64,000 bases of DNA from Ruminococcus flavefaciens (GCF_900116855.1 NZ_UETD01000005.1:1-64000), one strand, 5' to 3'. Positions 8,012-16,082 are shown, numbered from the stretch's first letter. Notes: generated by a model not told the origin, from the sequence alone. A program made the numbers and translations.

Positions 8012-9322
8012 ATGTTTTTTTTACTATACACTATATCGGCAGCGGGTATGTACATATTCACGCTGATAATATTCGACAAGCTATATACCTCAAGGGAGCT
8101 CTCACTGCTGAAGAAGATACTGATAATCGGTGCAATATCCATCAGCAAGGGCGCCCTCAACATGATAGATATACCCATAGTCAAGTTCATCACCGCATTC
8201 GTACTGCTCATACTGGTAAATCTGGTTTTCTACAAGCCGCCGGGGAAGGTCTTTCTCATCTATGATGCCATATACATGATAACATCGAGCATAGTCGAGA
8301 TGCTCTCGACGCTTATGCTTGCGTTCATGCTGAATGTCACGACAGAGGACATAAAGTTCAGCCCCGTACTTTTCTTAGCGGCTACTATATTGAGCTGGAT
8401 AGTCATGATAGCCGTGGCGAAGTGCTTCCTGCTCATAGTTGCAGGCAAGGGCATGAATAATATAAGGACCCATGAGTTCCTCATGTTCCTCGTACTTATG
8501 ATAGGAGAGATACTTCTTTTCCAGTACCTCAACGACAAGATAAGCTCGTCAAACTCAAGGTGGGAGATAGTAGTCATTCTGTTGACCTTCCTTTCGCTGG
8601 ACCTTTATCTGGCATACCTCATAAGGATGATCTCCCGAGCCTATCAGACCGAAAAGGAGCTTGAACTGGTAACACAGCAGTCCATGCTCCAGCTCAACGC
8701 CTATAAGGAGCTTAACGAGAAATATGCCGCTTCAAGGCGCGTCATACACGACGTAAGGAAGCATATCTCGTCGCTGGAGGGGCTTATAAACTCCAACAAG
8801 GCAGATGAGGCTGAGCGCTACAAGGACCTGCTCAACGCTGAGCTGAACAAGCTCATGCCCCGTTTTGAATGCGACAGCTCTATTCTGACCGTGGTCATCA
8901 ACAACAAGCTCGATGCCGCAGAGAAGATGAACGTTGACTTCCGGGTGGACGCGGAGTTCACAAGGATAGACTTTATATCAAATCTGGATATCACTGCCAT
9001 ATTCTCGAATATGCTGGACAACGCCTTTGAAGCCTGCGAGGAGCTTCCCGAGGACAAGCGCAGGGTATGGCTGTCCATAACCCGACGCAACTACTTCGTA
9101 TTCATATATATGGAGAATACCTTTGCAAATGTGGCGCCCGACGTGGAGAAGGGCTTCAGGAGCACAAAGGAGCTCCATCAGGGCATAGGACTTTCAAATA
9201 TAAGGAGCGCCTGTCTGAAATACAGCGGAAGCTTCAATGTTCACACCGAGGAAGATATGTTCATCACCGAGCTCCTGATACCTATACCAGATACCGAGGC
9301 TAACGAAAAACCGACCGAATAA
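8012..9322 (+). CDS. agrC: Sensor histidine kinase of the AgrC/GHKL type
   Basis: A 436-residue membrane receptor kinase. About six N-terminal membrane segments (residues 1-207) form the peptide-sensing domain, followed by a coiled-coil linker. The phospho-acceptor is His246 in RRVIHDVRKHISSLEGL, the H-box type found in HPK10 kinases that sense peptides. The GHKL ATPase domain shows the N-box LDNAFEACEEL and the G-box HQGIGLSNIRSAC. It starts four bases after the regulator gene, so the three genes form one operon. The stop codon lies in the loop of an intrinsic terminator (9306-9334), which separates transcription from agrD. The ligand is inferred to be the AgrD product. Confidence 0.92.
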   Translation: MFFLLYTISAAGMYIFTLIIFDKLYTSRELSLLKKILIIGAISISKGALNMIDIPIVKFITAFVLLILVNLVFYKPPGKVFLIYDAIYMITSSIVEMLSTLMLAFMLNVTTEDIKFSPVLFLAATILSWIVMIAVAKCFLLIVAGKGMNNIRTHEFLMFLVLMIGEILLFQYLNDKISSSNSRWEIVVILLTFLSLDLYLAYLIRMISRAYQTEKELELVTQQSMLQLNAYKELNEKYAASRRVIHDVRKHISSLEGLINSNKADEAERYKDLLNAELNKLMPRFECDSSILTVVINNKLDAAEKMNVDFRVDAEFTRIDFISNLDITAIFSNMLDNAFEACEELPEDKRRVWLSITRRNYFVFIYMENTFANVAPDVEKGFRSTKELHQGIGLSNIRSACLKYSGSFNVHTEEDMFITELLIPIPDTEANEKPTE

Positions 9323-9334
9323 CGGTCGGTTTTT
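9306..9334 (+). terminator. Terminator overlapping the agrC stop codon
   Basis: A 12-base stem AAAAACCGACCG/CGGTCGGTTTTT whose five-base loop AATAA holds the agrC TAA. Confidence 0.9.
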
Positions 9335-9353
9335 ACTTTTCACGGGATAAAAA

Positions 9354-9380
9354 TGCAAATAAACGGCGTTTAGTGCAAAG
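9354..9380 (+). promoter_or_regulatory. Candidate direct repeat upstream of the agrD promoter
   Basis: TGCAAAT at 9354 and TGCAAAG at 9374 are direct repeats exactly 20 bases apart, the second ending four bases before the -35. The 20-base spacing equals that of the pair before agrB, though the sequence differs. A role as a LytTR site is inference. Confidence 0.4.
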
Positions 9381-9383
9381 TTA

Positions 9384-9411
9384 TTGACTTTTGGAAAATC
9401 CGAAATATAAT
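9384..9411 (+). promoter_or_regulatory. Promoter of agrD
   Basis: TTGACT (9384-9389), 16-base spacer, TATAAT (9406-9411). The leader is about 50 bases and carries AGGAGG at 9453-9458. Confidence 0.85.
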
Positions 9412-9469
9412 AATTAGGCGTCGACCCGAAGGTGCCCGCATATCATTTACTCAGGAGGAATTTCTTGTC

Positions 9470-9625
9470 ATGAAGAAAAACCTAAACACTGTCAAGGCAA
9501 AAATAATGAAATCTATCGTATCAAGATCGGTAAAGGCTGCCGAGCAGAATGCTAATTCAGCATGCACATGGTGGCTTAACCAGCTTGACCCCCCAAAAGA
9601 TCTCAGAAAACTCAGAAAATTCTAA
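9470..9625 (+). CDS. agrD: AgrD-type autoinducing peptide precursor
   Basis: A 51-codon gene, easily missed because of its size. The leader MKKNLNTVKAKIMKSIVSR is a basic amphipathic helix like those of AgrD precursors. The core follows: SACTWWLNQLDPP, then KDLRKLRKF. Cys32 with Thr-Trp-Trp-Leu36 fits the five-residue thiolactone ring of Agr peptides (the staphylococcal ring is Cys-Asp-Phe-Ile-Met). The tail D-P-P-K-D-L matches the conserved acidic-x-Pro-Lys-acidic-Leu recognition tail that AgrB removes. The gene has its own promoter and AGGAGG. The order B-A-C-D with a separate agrD transcript differs from the staphylococcal BDCA operon. The exact N-terminal end of the mature peptide cannot be read from sequence. 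Confidence 0.9.
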   Translation: MKKNLNTVKAKIMKSIVSRSVKAAEQNANSACTWWLNQLDPPKDLRKLRKF

Positions 9626-10424
9626 ACACTACCTTACATATTATTTTATCTGATAATATCAACACTACTATTCTCAACACTTCACTTGCATTTTTTCCTT
9701 TACAAAAACGTCCTACAGTCACACTAACAGAAGCGTATGTTATCCATGGTACGCCGAGCAACAATTATCGCACCAATGCTGCCACCCAGCAAATGCCGCT
9801 AACAGTTTCAGCTAACAATCCGACACAGTCTCAGAGCTATTCCTGAAACAGATCGATCGGACAGGCAGATGATTGCGCAGTCACCTTTTCGGGCGACGGA
9901 CCTAATTAATGGGCATACGGTCATAATTCAGAGTGACTGCACAAAGGTATCATAGTGATACCGCCTGAACGCTTGATCGCACCAACAGCTTTCATAACAT
10001 ATATCATATCCCCTAACGGAAAAAATCACCTGCCTTCATAAGGAGGCAGACGGTTTTTCCCGTCAGAAATCTTTTTTCGGTGATGATCATTGTAATGGCA
10101 TTACTTATTCGGAACAAACAGTGAACCCTACGCTTTCAGATCTCTCTTAAAATAAACCATCTCTATATACCAAAAAAACGCTTGAAAGTATATTTTTTCA
10201 GAATTTCCTTTCATTCGCTTGTTTCGCAGTATATCATACAGTGATTTTTCATATGGGGAGTCCCGCTTCAGCTCCCCCAGTGAAGGAGCCCGTTCTCAGC
10301 CGGAACGGGCTCCTTCACTTTTAAAGGAAAGCCCTGTGGGCGTGTCCGTGGAGCACCCAAAGGCAAAATATATCTGTTTCACCGTGATGTCACAATTCTG
10401 TCACAGTCTGTTCACCGATATATC
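9626..10424. other. Long intergenic region downstream of agrD
   Basis: About 800 bases without a supportable gene. It holds a weak AT-rich hairpin right after agrD (9637-9658), adjacent small stems near 10030-10065 (CTGCCT/AGGCAG and GACGG/CCGTC), and the strong hairpin at 10279. An open frame from about 9632 to 9846 has no start codon or ribosome site. The stretch could encode an untranslated RNA or be a decayed gene; the sequence does not decide. Confidence 0.4.
10279..10322 (+). terminator. Strong hairpin, terminator-like
   Basis: A perfect 17-base stem AGTGAAGGAGCCCGTTC (10279-10295) and its complement (10303-10319), loop TCAGCCG, followed by a short TTT. It lies about 650 bases after agrD. 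It may end a long agrD transcript or an RNA encoded in the gap. Confidence 0.6.
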
Positions 10425-10453
10425 TTGACTTTTTGAGCCGTAGATGATAAAAT
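10425..10453 (+). promoter_or_regulatory. Promoter of the P-type ATPase gene
   Basis: TTGACT (10425-10430), 17-base spacer, TAAAAT (10448-10453). Confidence 0.8.
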
Positions 10454-10483
10454 ATTATCTGTTTGATGATGTAATTCTGCGCC

Positions 10484-10509
10484 CGTAAAAGCGCGTTTAC
10501 GCTTTTTTT
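10484..10509 (+). terminator. Leader terminator ahead of the P-type ATPase gene
   Basis: Stem CGTAAA/TTTACG with loop AGCGCG, followed by C and seven T. It sits between the promoter and the start at 10541, so it could attenuate the ATPase transcript. I do not recognise a known riboswitch aptamer in the 25 bases before it. Confidence 0.55.
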
Positions 10510-10540
10510 GTATGACGCAGGGAGATATGGGAGGAAAATC

Positions 10541-13180
10541 ATGAAGCATTATCTTGAAACCACCGAGGCTGTGCTCAAAGAAGTAAACAGCTCCGCTTCG
10601 GGACTTACCGCGGAAGAAGCCGCAAAAAGACTTGAAACAATTGGAAAGAACAAGCTTGACGAGCCCCCCAAGCCTACGCTGCTTGCAAGGTTCATAGAGC
10701 AGTTCAAGAACCCGATGATAATCGTACTTATCGCAGCCGCTGTGATATCGGCTGTAACAGGCATTATCTCTGAGGGCAAGCTTGAAGCTGACGTTTTCAT
10801 AATCCTTTTCGTAGTGCTGGCAAACGCTGTTCTCGGAGTATATCAGGAGAACAAAGCCGAGTCAGCCATAGAGGCACTTCAGGCAATGAGCGCCGCACAG
10901 AGCAAGGTGTACCGCTCGGGAGAGCTCATTGTTATCCCCAGCTCAGACCTTGTTCCCGGTGATGTGATCACCCTTGAGGCAGGCGACAACGTCCCTGCTG
11001 ACTGCCGTATACTCGAAGCCGCAGCCCTCAAGGCAGAGGAGTCTGCACTGACGGGCGAGAGCGTTCCCTCCGAGAAGGAAAGCCGTGTCCTCGAGGGCGA
11101 GGATGTACCTCTCGGCGACAGAAAGAATATGCTCTACATGGGAAGCAGCATCGCCTACGGCCGTGCCGACGCCGTTGTAGTCGCAACAGGCATGAAGACC
11201 GAGATGGGTAAGATAGCAGGCGCTATCGCAGAAGCTGATGATGATGAGACTCCTCTCCAGAAGAGCCTTGACCAGCTCAGCAAGATACTCTCTATCGCAG
11301 TACTCGTTATCTGCGTTATCATCCTCGGACTCAACATCGTTCAGATGCTTGTGAAGAACGGCACTATCACACTGCCCGGCTTCCTTGAATCCTTCATGAT
11401 CGCCGTAAGCCTTGCAGTTGCCGCTATCCCCGAGGGACTTGCTGCGGTCGTTACGGTAGTTCTCTCCATCGGCGTTACAAATATGTCAAAGCGCGGAGCT
11501 ATAATCCGCCGCCTTACAGCCGTTGAGGCTCTGGGCTGCGCTCAGGTAATATGCTCCGATAAGACAGGTACCCTGACACAGAACAAGATGACTGTGGTTC
11601 AGGAGAATACAGACGACAAGGAGCTCCTTGCAAAGGCTATGGCACTTTGCTGTGACGCTCAGCTCAATTCCGACGACACAGTAACAGGTGAGCCCACAGA
11701 GGCTGCCCTCGTGGCTTATGCACACAAGTGCGGACTTAAAAAGTACGAGCTTGAGGCTGCAACGCCCCGTGTTGCCGAGGCTCCCTTCGACTCACTGAGA
11801 AAGATGATGACTACCGTACACAAGACCGAAAAGGGCTTTGTACAGTACACAAAGGGCGCTCCCGATGAGGTGCTGAAGAACTGCACACACATGATCAAGG
11901 AGGGCGGAGTACGCATAATGACCGAGTCCGACAGACTTGAGATACTCCGCCGAAATAAGGAGATGGCTGATCAGGCTCTGAGAGTTCTCCTTGCAGCTTA
12001 CCGCGAGTACGACGAGATCCCCGATGATATCTCACCAGAGGGACTTGAGCGCGAGCTCATCTATATAGGCATGACAGGTATGATAGACCCCGTTCGTCCG
12101 GAGGTAAAGGACGCTATCGGTCTCTGCCGCTCAGCGGGAATACGTCCCGTAATGATAACAGGCGACCACAGGGATACAGCCGTTGCCATCGCAAAGGAGC
12201 TTGGTATCCTCGGAAACGGTCAGCAGGCTCTCACAGGTGCAGAGCTCTCAAAGATACCCGATGATGAGTTCAACGCTCACGTTGAGGATTACAGTGTTTA
12301 TGCCCGTGTACAGCCCGAGCACAAGGTGCGTATCGTAAATGCATGGCGCAAGAAGGGCATGACCACCGCCATGACAGGCGACGGCGTAAACGACGCCCCC
12401 TCCATCAAGAGTGCCGATATCGGCGTTGGTATGGGTATCACAGGTACCGACGTTACCAAGAATGTTGCTGATATGGTGCTCACCGATGACAACTTCGCTA
12501 CCATCGTAGGTGCTGTCGAGGAAGGCAGACGTATCTACGACAATATCCGTAAGGCAATACAGTTCCTGCTCTCCAGCAACCTCAGCGAGGTGCTCTGCAT
12601 ACTTATCGCAACACTGGGTCTTGCAGGACTTACAGACGGTTCATTCGTAATATTCAACCCCGTACATCTGCTCTGGATAAACCTCATCTCAGACTGCTTC
12701 CCCGCTATCGCGCTGGGTATGGAGCCTGCCGAGGACGGAATAATGTCCAGAAAGCCCAGAAGCAGCAACTCACACATCTTCTCTGACGGTCTGGGAATAA
12801 ATCTGCTCTGGCAGGGTACTGTTATCGCAGCTCTCACCCTTGTGTCCTACGTTATCGGATATCAGAGCGAGGGACACGGCGCAGGCATGACCATGGCATT
12901 CATCACCCTCTGTGTATGTGAGATGATACACGCATGGAACATGAGAAGCCTCAAGGGCTCTGTCTTCACCATGAAGAAGCACAACAAGGTACTCATCGGT
13001 GCTATCGCACTCTCCGCAGTTCTCACACTGCCGATACTTTTTATCCCTGCACTGAGAAATATCTTCTCACTGTCAGCACTTTCGGGTATGAACTACCTCT
13101 GGGCATTCCTTGCAGGTTTCTGCATTCTTCCTATTGTTGAGATAGTGAAGTGCTTCCAGAGAGCAGCTTCAAAGAAGTAA
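10541..13180 (+). CDS. Calcium-transporting P-type ATPase (type IIA/B)
   Basis: 879 residues, starting at MKHYLETTEAVLKEV with GGGAGG six bases upstream. It is a membrane cation pump that uses ATP to expel Ca2+ (possibly Mn2+). Visible hallmarks are the N-terminal cation-ATPase domain, the actuator motif ALTGESVPSEKE, and the ion-binding PEGLAAVVTVVL segment in transmembrane helix 4. Further on come the phosphorylation motif CSDKTGTLTQNKM with Asp340, the nucleotide-binding stretch TKGAPDEVL and the hinge TGDGVNDAP around residue 612. The C-terminus has six membrane helices (EVLCILIATLGLAG onward). It is complete and of normal family length. It is transcribed alone, with a terminator-like hairpin in its leader. 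Confidence 0.93.
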   Translation: MKHYLETTEAVLKEVNSSASGLTAEEAAKRLETIGKNKLDEPPKPTLLARFIEQFKNPMIIVLIAAAVISAVTGIISEGKLEADVFIILFVVLANAVLGVYQENKAESAIEALQAMSAAQSKVYRSGELIVIPSSDLVPGDVITLEAGDNVPADCRILEAAALKAEESALTGESVPSEKESRVLEGEDVPLGDRKNMLYMGSSIAYGRADAVVVATGMKTEMGKIAGAIAEADDDETPLQKSLDQLSKILSIAVLVICVIILGLNIVQMLVKNGTITLPGFLESFMIAVSLAVAAIPEGLAAVVTVVLSIGVTNMSKRGAIIRRLTAVEALGCAQVICSDKTGTLTQNKMTVVQENTDDKELLAKAMALCCDAQLNSDDTVTGEPTEAALVAYAHKCGLKKYELEAATPRVAEAPFDSLRKMMTTVHKTEKGFVQYTKGAPDEVLKNCTHMIKEGGVRIMTESDRLEILRRNKEMADQALRVLLAAYREYDEIPDDISPEGLERELIYIGMTGMIDPVRPEVKDAIGLCRSAGIRPVMITGDHRDTAVAIAKELGILGNGQQALTGAELSKIPDDEFNAHVEDYSVYARVQPEHKVRIVNAWRKKGMTTAMTGDGVNDAPSIKSADIGVGMGITGTDVTKNVADMVLTDDNFATIVGAVEEGRRIYDNIRKAIQFLLSSNLSEVLCILIATLGLAGLTDGSFVIFNPVHLLWINLISDCFPAIALGMEPAEDGIMSRKPRSSNSHIFSDGLGINLLWQGTVIAALTLVSYVIGYQSEGHGAGMTMAFITLCVCEMIHAWNMRSLKGSVFTMKKHNKVLIGAIALSAVLTLPILFIPALRNIFSLSALSGMNYLWAFLAGFCILPIVEIVKCFQRAASKK

Positions 13181-13237
13181 GCAGTGAGGATAAAATATGG
13201 GCGCCGGCGCCCAACGAAATATATAACATAATATCAT

Positions 13238-13310
13238 TGTAGGGGACGGCGTCCCCGACGTCCCTTAAATGTAATCTAAATAATGGGCTGTCGAGGACGC
13301 CGGTCCCTGC
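13238..13310. repeat. Palindromic TGTAGGGG element, copy 1
   Basis: It starts TGTAGGGGACGGCGTCCCCGA and ends in the near-complement GGGCTGTCGAGGACGCC...CCCTGC. The same element is at 48592-48676. It is preceded by the perfect palindrome GGGCGCCGGCGCCC at 13199. It looks like a small non-autonomous repeat. Confidence 0.75.
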
Positions 13311-13365
13311 TTTTTTATCCGCATCAGCGGACAGAATAATCATGAATTGAACGAGAGGTTTTGCT

Positions 13366-13866
13366 ATGAGACTGAGACCATACGTCCACAGCCGCGACTT
13401 CGACGCCATAAAGGAATGGGTCGCCGATGAACGCACCAACGCCATGTGGAGCGCAAACCACGCTCCCTTTCCCATGGAGAAGGACGCCTTCAGCGATTTC
13501 CTTACGGCTATGTACGATAAACACGGCGACTGCCCCTTTGTTGCCGTAACAGACGAGGGGGAGACAGTGGGCTTTATATGCACTTCCATAAACATGGAGA
13601 GCAATGAGGCGATGCTTGCATTTGTCATAGTGGACCCTGCACAGCGTGGCAAGGGCTATGGAAAGGAAATGATAGAGCTTACCGCAAGGTACTGCTTTGA
13701 GATACTTAAAGCGGAGGCGGTTCAGCTAAATGTGTTCACTGTCAACGAGAGAGCGCGGAAGTGCTACGAGAGCGCAGGCTTTGCCGAGAGGCACACAACT
13801 CCCGATGCCTTTCCCTACGGCGACGAGCTGTGGGGCAGGTGCAATATGGTGAAAAAGAATCAATAA
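13366..13866 (+). CDS. GNAT family N-acetyltransferase
   Basis: 166 residues, RimJ/RimL-like. GNAT enzymes move an acetyl group from acetyl-CoA to an amine. The acetyl-CoA-binding loop is visible in DPAQRGKGYGKEMIELT (the Q/R-x-x-G-x-G/A pattern), after the beta-strand EAMLAFVIV. The late motif LNVFTVNERARKCYESAGF is the usual N-x-x-A-x-x-x-Y-E-x-x-G-F signature. A ribosome site GAGAGG precedes the start. It is flanked by repeats on both sides, with no operon partner, so the substrate cannot be inferred. Confidence 0.9.
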   Translation: MRLRPYVHSRDFDAIKEWVADERTNAMWSANHAPFPMEKDAFSDFLTAMYDKHGDCPFVAVTDEGETVGFICTSINMESNEAMLAFVIVDPAQRGKGYGKEMIELTARYCFEILKAEAVQLNVFTVNERARKCYESAGFAERHTTPDAFPYGDELWGRCNMVKKNQ

Positions 13867-13892
13867 AATGAAAGCGGCACAGTTTTAAGAGT

Positions 13893-14225
13893 AGTACTTA
13901 TATAGAAGTTTATATGTAATTATTGGAGGAAAAAACCTTTCTGAGGAAAGGTTCTTCCTCTGACGGAGGCGGTCCCCTCTGTCACTGCGTGACATCTCCC
14001 CACACTGTGGGGAGTCACCCCCAAGCTCCATTTTTCCAAAGACTTTATAACTGAATTTAGCCCCGACAGGGCGCTCCACACAAGATGTGAAAATCAGTAA
14101 TAATACTGAGAGCGCCCTGTTGGGGCTAAATTTAATGCTGAAAGTTTTAGGAAAGGAGTTTGAGGAAGAACCCTTTTTCAAAAGGGTTTTCCTCAATATC
14201 ACTTGTAAAACTTCTATAAGAGTAC
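13893..14225. mobile_element. MITE-like nested palindrome
   Basis: A 333-base non-coding element with imperfect terminal inverted repeats of about 65 bases. The left end GTACTTATATAGAAGTTT... matches the complement of the right end, GTACTCTTATAGAAGTTT.... Both continue into a GAGGAA-rich stretch and the shared inner block GGTTCTTCCTC. Inside lies a second 21-base inverted repeat, ATTTAGCCCC-ACAGGGCGCTC and its complement (about 14056-14140). Outside that is a CCTCTGTCACTGCGTGACATC block shared with 720-770. It has no coding capacity, as expected of a MITE. Confidence 0.75.
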
Positions 14226-14259
14226 CGCCTTTACTGTGCCGCTTTTTACTATATCATGT

Positions 14260-15351
14260 TTATTTGAGGTCGTAGACCTGTCCGTTTACGGTGAGGGTCA
14301 CGCTTTCAGCGGAGGTGAAGTCCACGCTGGGGAAGGTCATCCATGTGCTGCACTTTCCTGCGTCGAAGGCTTCTCCCTCTGTATCGCAGTAGCTGTAGCC
14401 CATTTCTTTGGGCTCATATTCCACGCCGTCAACGGTGAGAATGAAGTTCCCCGCAAGCTCATGCCAGTCCTTGTCAAACTTATCTGCTACCTGATAGTAG
14501 TCGGTCTCGCCGCCTGCAAGGTCTGTGCCCAGAAAGTCGTACTTTACCTTGAGCAGAGAATCGTATGCGCCGAATTCGGCATAGAACAGCTCGTAATCGA
14601 CATTGCCGCTGCTTATGGTGATATCGTCGTAGTATTCATAAGCGGTCTCCTTGAGAGCCTGCTCGGGGACAGTGAAGCGGAACTCCATATCCACATCATA
14701 GTCGAACTTGCGGTTCACAGGGTCATTTTCAAAGCTTATCTGCTTTACCGCCGCAAGGACATCGGCGTTGTTTATCATGAATGTTGCAGGACCGTCCATG
14801 CAGACGTGGTACATATTGCTGACCTCGGGGTCCTTTTCGCCCCATGCGTCCCACATACCGTAATCATCAAGGCGGTTCTGATAGGTGTCCTCGTCGAGGA
14901 TATAGGCAAAGAGGTGCAGCCTGTCGTTCTTTGCAGCAAGCTCCTCATCATTTACAGTCACCTCGAACAGCAGCTTCGGTGAGGAGCGGTCGCCTGTTAC
15001 GGAGTCAAGCATTACGGTGAAGCTGCCGTCGGTGATGTCCTGACCTAACTCGCAGTAGTGACCCTCGTCGATTATCTCTGCGGTGGTCTCGTCCTTGCCG
15101 AAGAAACGGCGGAAACTGTCGCCCAGAGGTCCGTAGCCCATAGCCGAAGCGGCTGTTCCCGATATGATGACGCAGGCAGCTGCCGCGCCGATGAATTTTC
15201 CGATGAGATGTTTTTTACTTGTGCCTGTCATAGTGATATTCCTTTCCGTGGGAGCGGCGGAACGTGCTTTTTCCAGCATTTCCGCAGCCGATACATTGAA
15301 ATTCCTGTCACATACGTCGTTCATTGCCTTTTTGTATTTGTTATCGCTCAC
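14260..15351 (-). CDS. Membrane-anchored regulator paired with ECF sigma factor (DUF4179-like anti-sigma)
   Basis: 363 residues with a GTG start that overlaps the sigma stop by four bases (GTGA); AGGAAG lies upstream. Residues 1-48 are cytoplasmic and mostly polar. A single membrane helix (about 49-68, FIGAAAACVIISGTAASAM) follows, then the motif GYGPLGDSFRRFFGKDE and a large extracytoplasmic beta-rich domain. Position and layout match anti-sigma factors that hold an ECF sigma at the membrane and sense the outside. The first 48 residues lack a zinc-finger Cys/His set, so this is not a ZAS-type anti-sigma. The family assignment is from memory of the fold pattern. Confidence 0.65.
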   Translation of the reverse strand: MSDNKYKKAMNDVCDRNFNVSAAEMLEKARSAAPTERNITMTGTSKKHLIGKFIGAAAACVIISGTAASAMGYGPLGDSFRRFFGKDETTAEIIDEGHYCELGQDITDGSFTVMLDSVTGDRSSPKLLFEVTVNDEELAAKNDRLHLFAYILDEDTYQNRLDDYGMWDAWGEKDPEVSNMYHVCMDGPATFMINNADVLAAVKQISFENDPVNRKFDYDVDMEFRFTVPEQALKETAYEYYDDITISSGNVDYELFYAEFGAYDSLLKVKYDFLGTDLAGGETDYYQVADKFDKDWHELAGNFILTVDGVEYEPKEMGYSYCDTEGEAFDAGKCSTWMTFPSVDFTSAESVTLTVNGQVYDLK

Positions 15352-15821
15352 AGCCAGTCTTCCTTTCTCAGAGTATTTTTCAGCTTGTCCCTGCCCCTTT
15401 TGAGCCTTGTTTTCACGGTAGCCTCGGGGAGCTCCAGTATCTTTGCTATTTCCGCAATGCTGTATTCCTCGTAGTAAAACAGGTGTATAGGTATGCGGTA
15501 TTTTTCGGGGAGCTTCATGACGATGCTGATGATCTCGTCGGTCTCGTGCATCTCCTCCGAGGGTATGTCATCGGGGATAGGGGATGCAGAGATATGTTTT
15601 CTGCTTCGGAAGTGATTGTTGCAGCTGTTTATAGCGACCCTGATGAGCCATGCTTTCATGTGCTCGTCGGAGTCGAAGCCGCCGTCGTATGTGTATAGCT
15701 TTATGAAGGTATCCTGCGAAAGCTCGGAGGCGTCCTCTGTATTGCGCACATAGCTGAATATGACGGAATAGACCGTATTTCTGAACTTTTCATATGCCCA
15801 TAAGAATTTATCGTCAGTCAT
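15348..15821 (-). CDS. ECF-type RNA polymerase sigma factor
   Basis: 157 residues, starting at MTDDKFLWAYEKFRN with AAAAGGAAG upstream; the longer frame upstream of it has no ribosome site. Region 2 is FRNTVYSVIFSYVRNTEDASELSQDTFIKLY with the core-binding and -10 residues. Region 4 is YRIPIHLFYYEEYSIAEIAKILELPEATVKTRLKRGRDKLK, a helix-turn-helix for -35 contact. No region 3 or extra domain is present, as is usual for ECF. It is translationally coupled to the membrane regulator downstream. A GAAAC-type -35 upstream may give autoregulation. Confidence 0.93.
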   Translation of the reverse strand: MTDDKFLWAYEKFRNTVYSVIFSYVRNTEDASELSQDTFIKLYTYDGGFDSDEHMKAWLIRVAINSCNNHFRSRKHISASPIPDDIPSEEMHETDEIISIVMKLPEKYRIPIHLFYYEEYSIAEIAKILELPEATVKTRLKRGRDKLKNTLRKEDWL

Positions 15822-15882
15822 AGCTTTCTGTCTTCCTTTTAGAAACGTTTCGTGGGAGGTCGTCAGGACCTTTACACTCATA

Positions 15883-15910
15883 ATACACATCTGCGGCGGG
15901 AAAGGTTTCA
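15883..15910 (-). promoter_or_regulatory. Candidate ECF-type promoter
   Basis: On the minus strand, TGAAAC (15905-15910) then 16 bases and GTGTAT (15883-15888). The -35 resembles the GAAAC class used by many Bacillus ECF sigmas. The -10 is not canonical, so this is tentative. Confidence 0.3.
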
Positions 15911-16004
15911 CTTTTCTGAAAACTTTTTTCAGTCCGCCATACTATTATACAGCAAGAGGGGAGAGATGTCAAAATCCGGCGCATACGGATACCTGTGATA
16001 AATC

Positions 16005-16062
16005 ATAATTTTGCGGAGCAAAATTATGATTTGAGCCCTTAGCCCTTAGCCCTTAGCTAATG
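16005..16062. repeat. REP family fragment
   Basis: A palindrome AAATCATAATTTTGC/GCAAAATTATGATTT followed by three short AGCCCTTAGC units. It corresponds to the left edge of the REP-like family at 22111 and 46276. Confidence 0.6.
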
Positions 16063-16082
16063 GCGTAAACCTGTCAACAGAA

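Noticed and set aside
9632..9846. Open frame of about 70 codons after agrD
   Set aside because: No start codon or ribosome site, no recognisable protein; listed only as part of the non-coding gap.
10340..10500. yybP-ykoY (manganese) riboswitch before the P-type ATPase
   Set aside because: This class is common upstream of such pumps, so I looked for it, but the conserved core is not present.
14236..14982. 248-residue plus-strand open frame
   Set aside because: Antisense to the DUF4179-like gene. Composition is typical of a shadow frame and no start signal is present.
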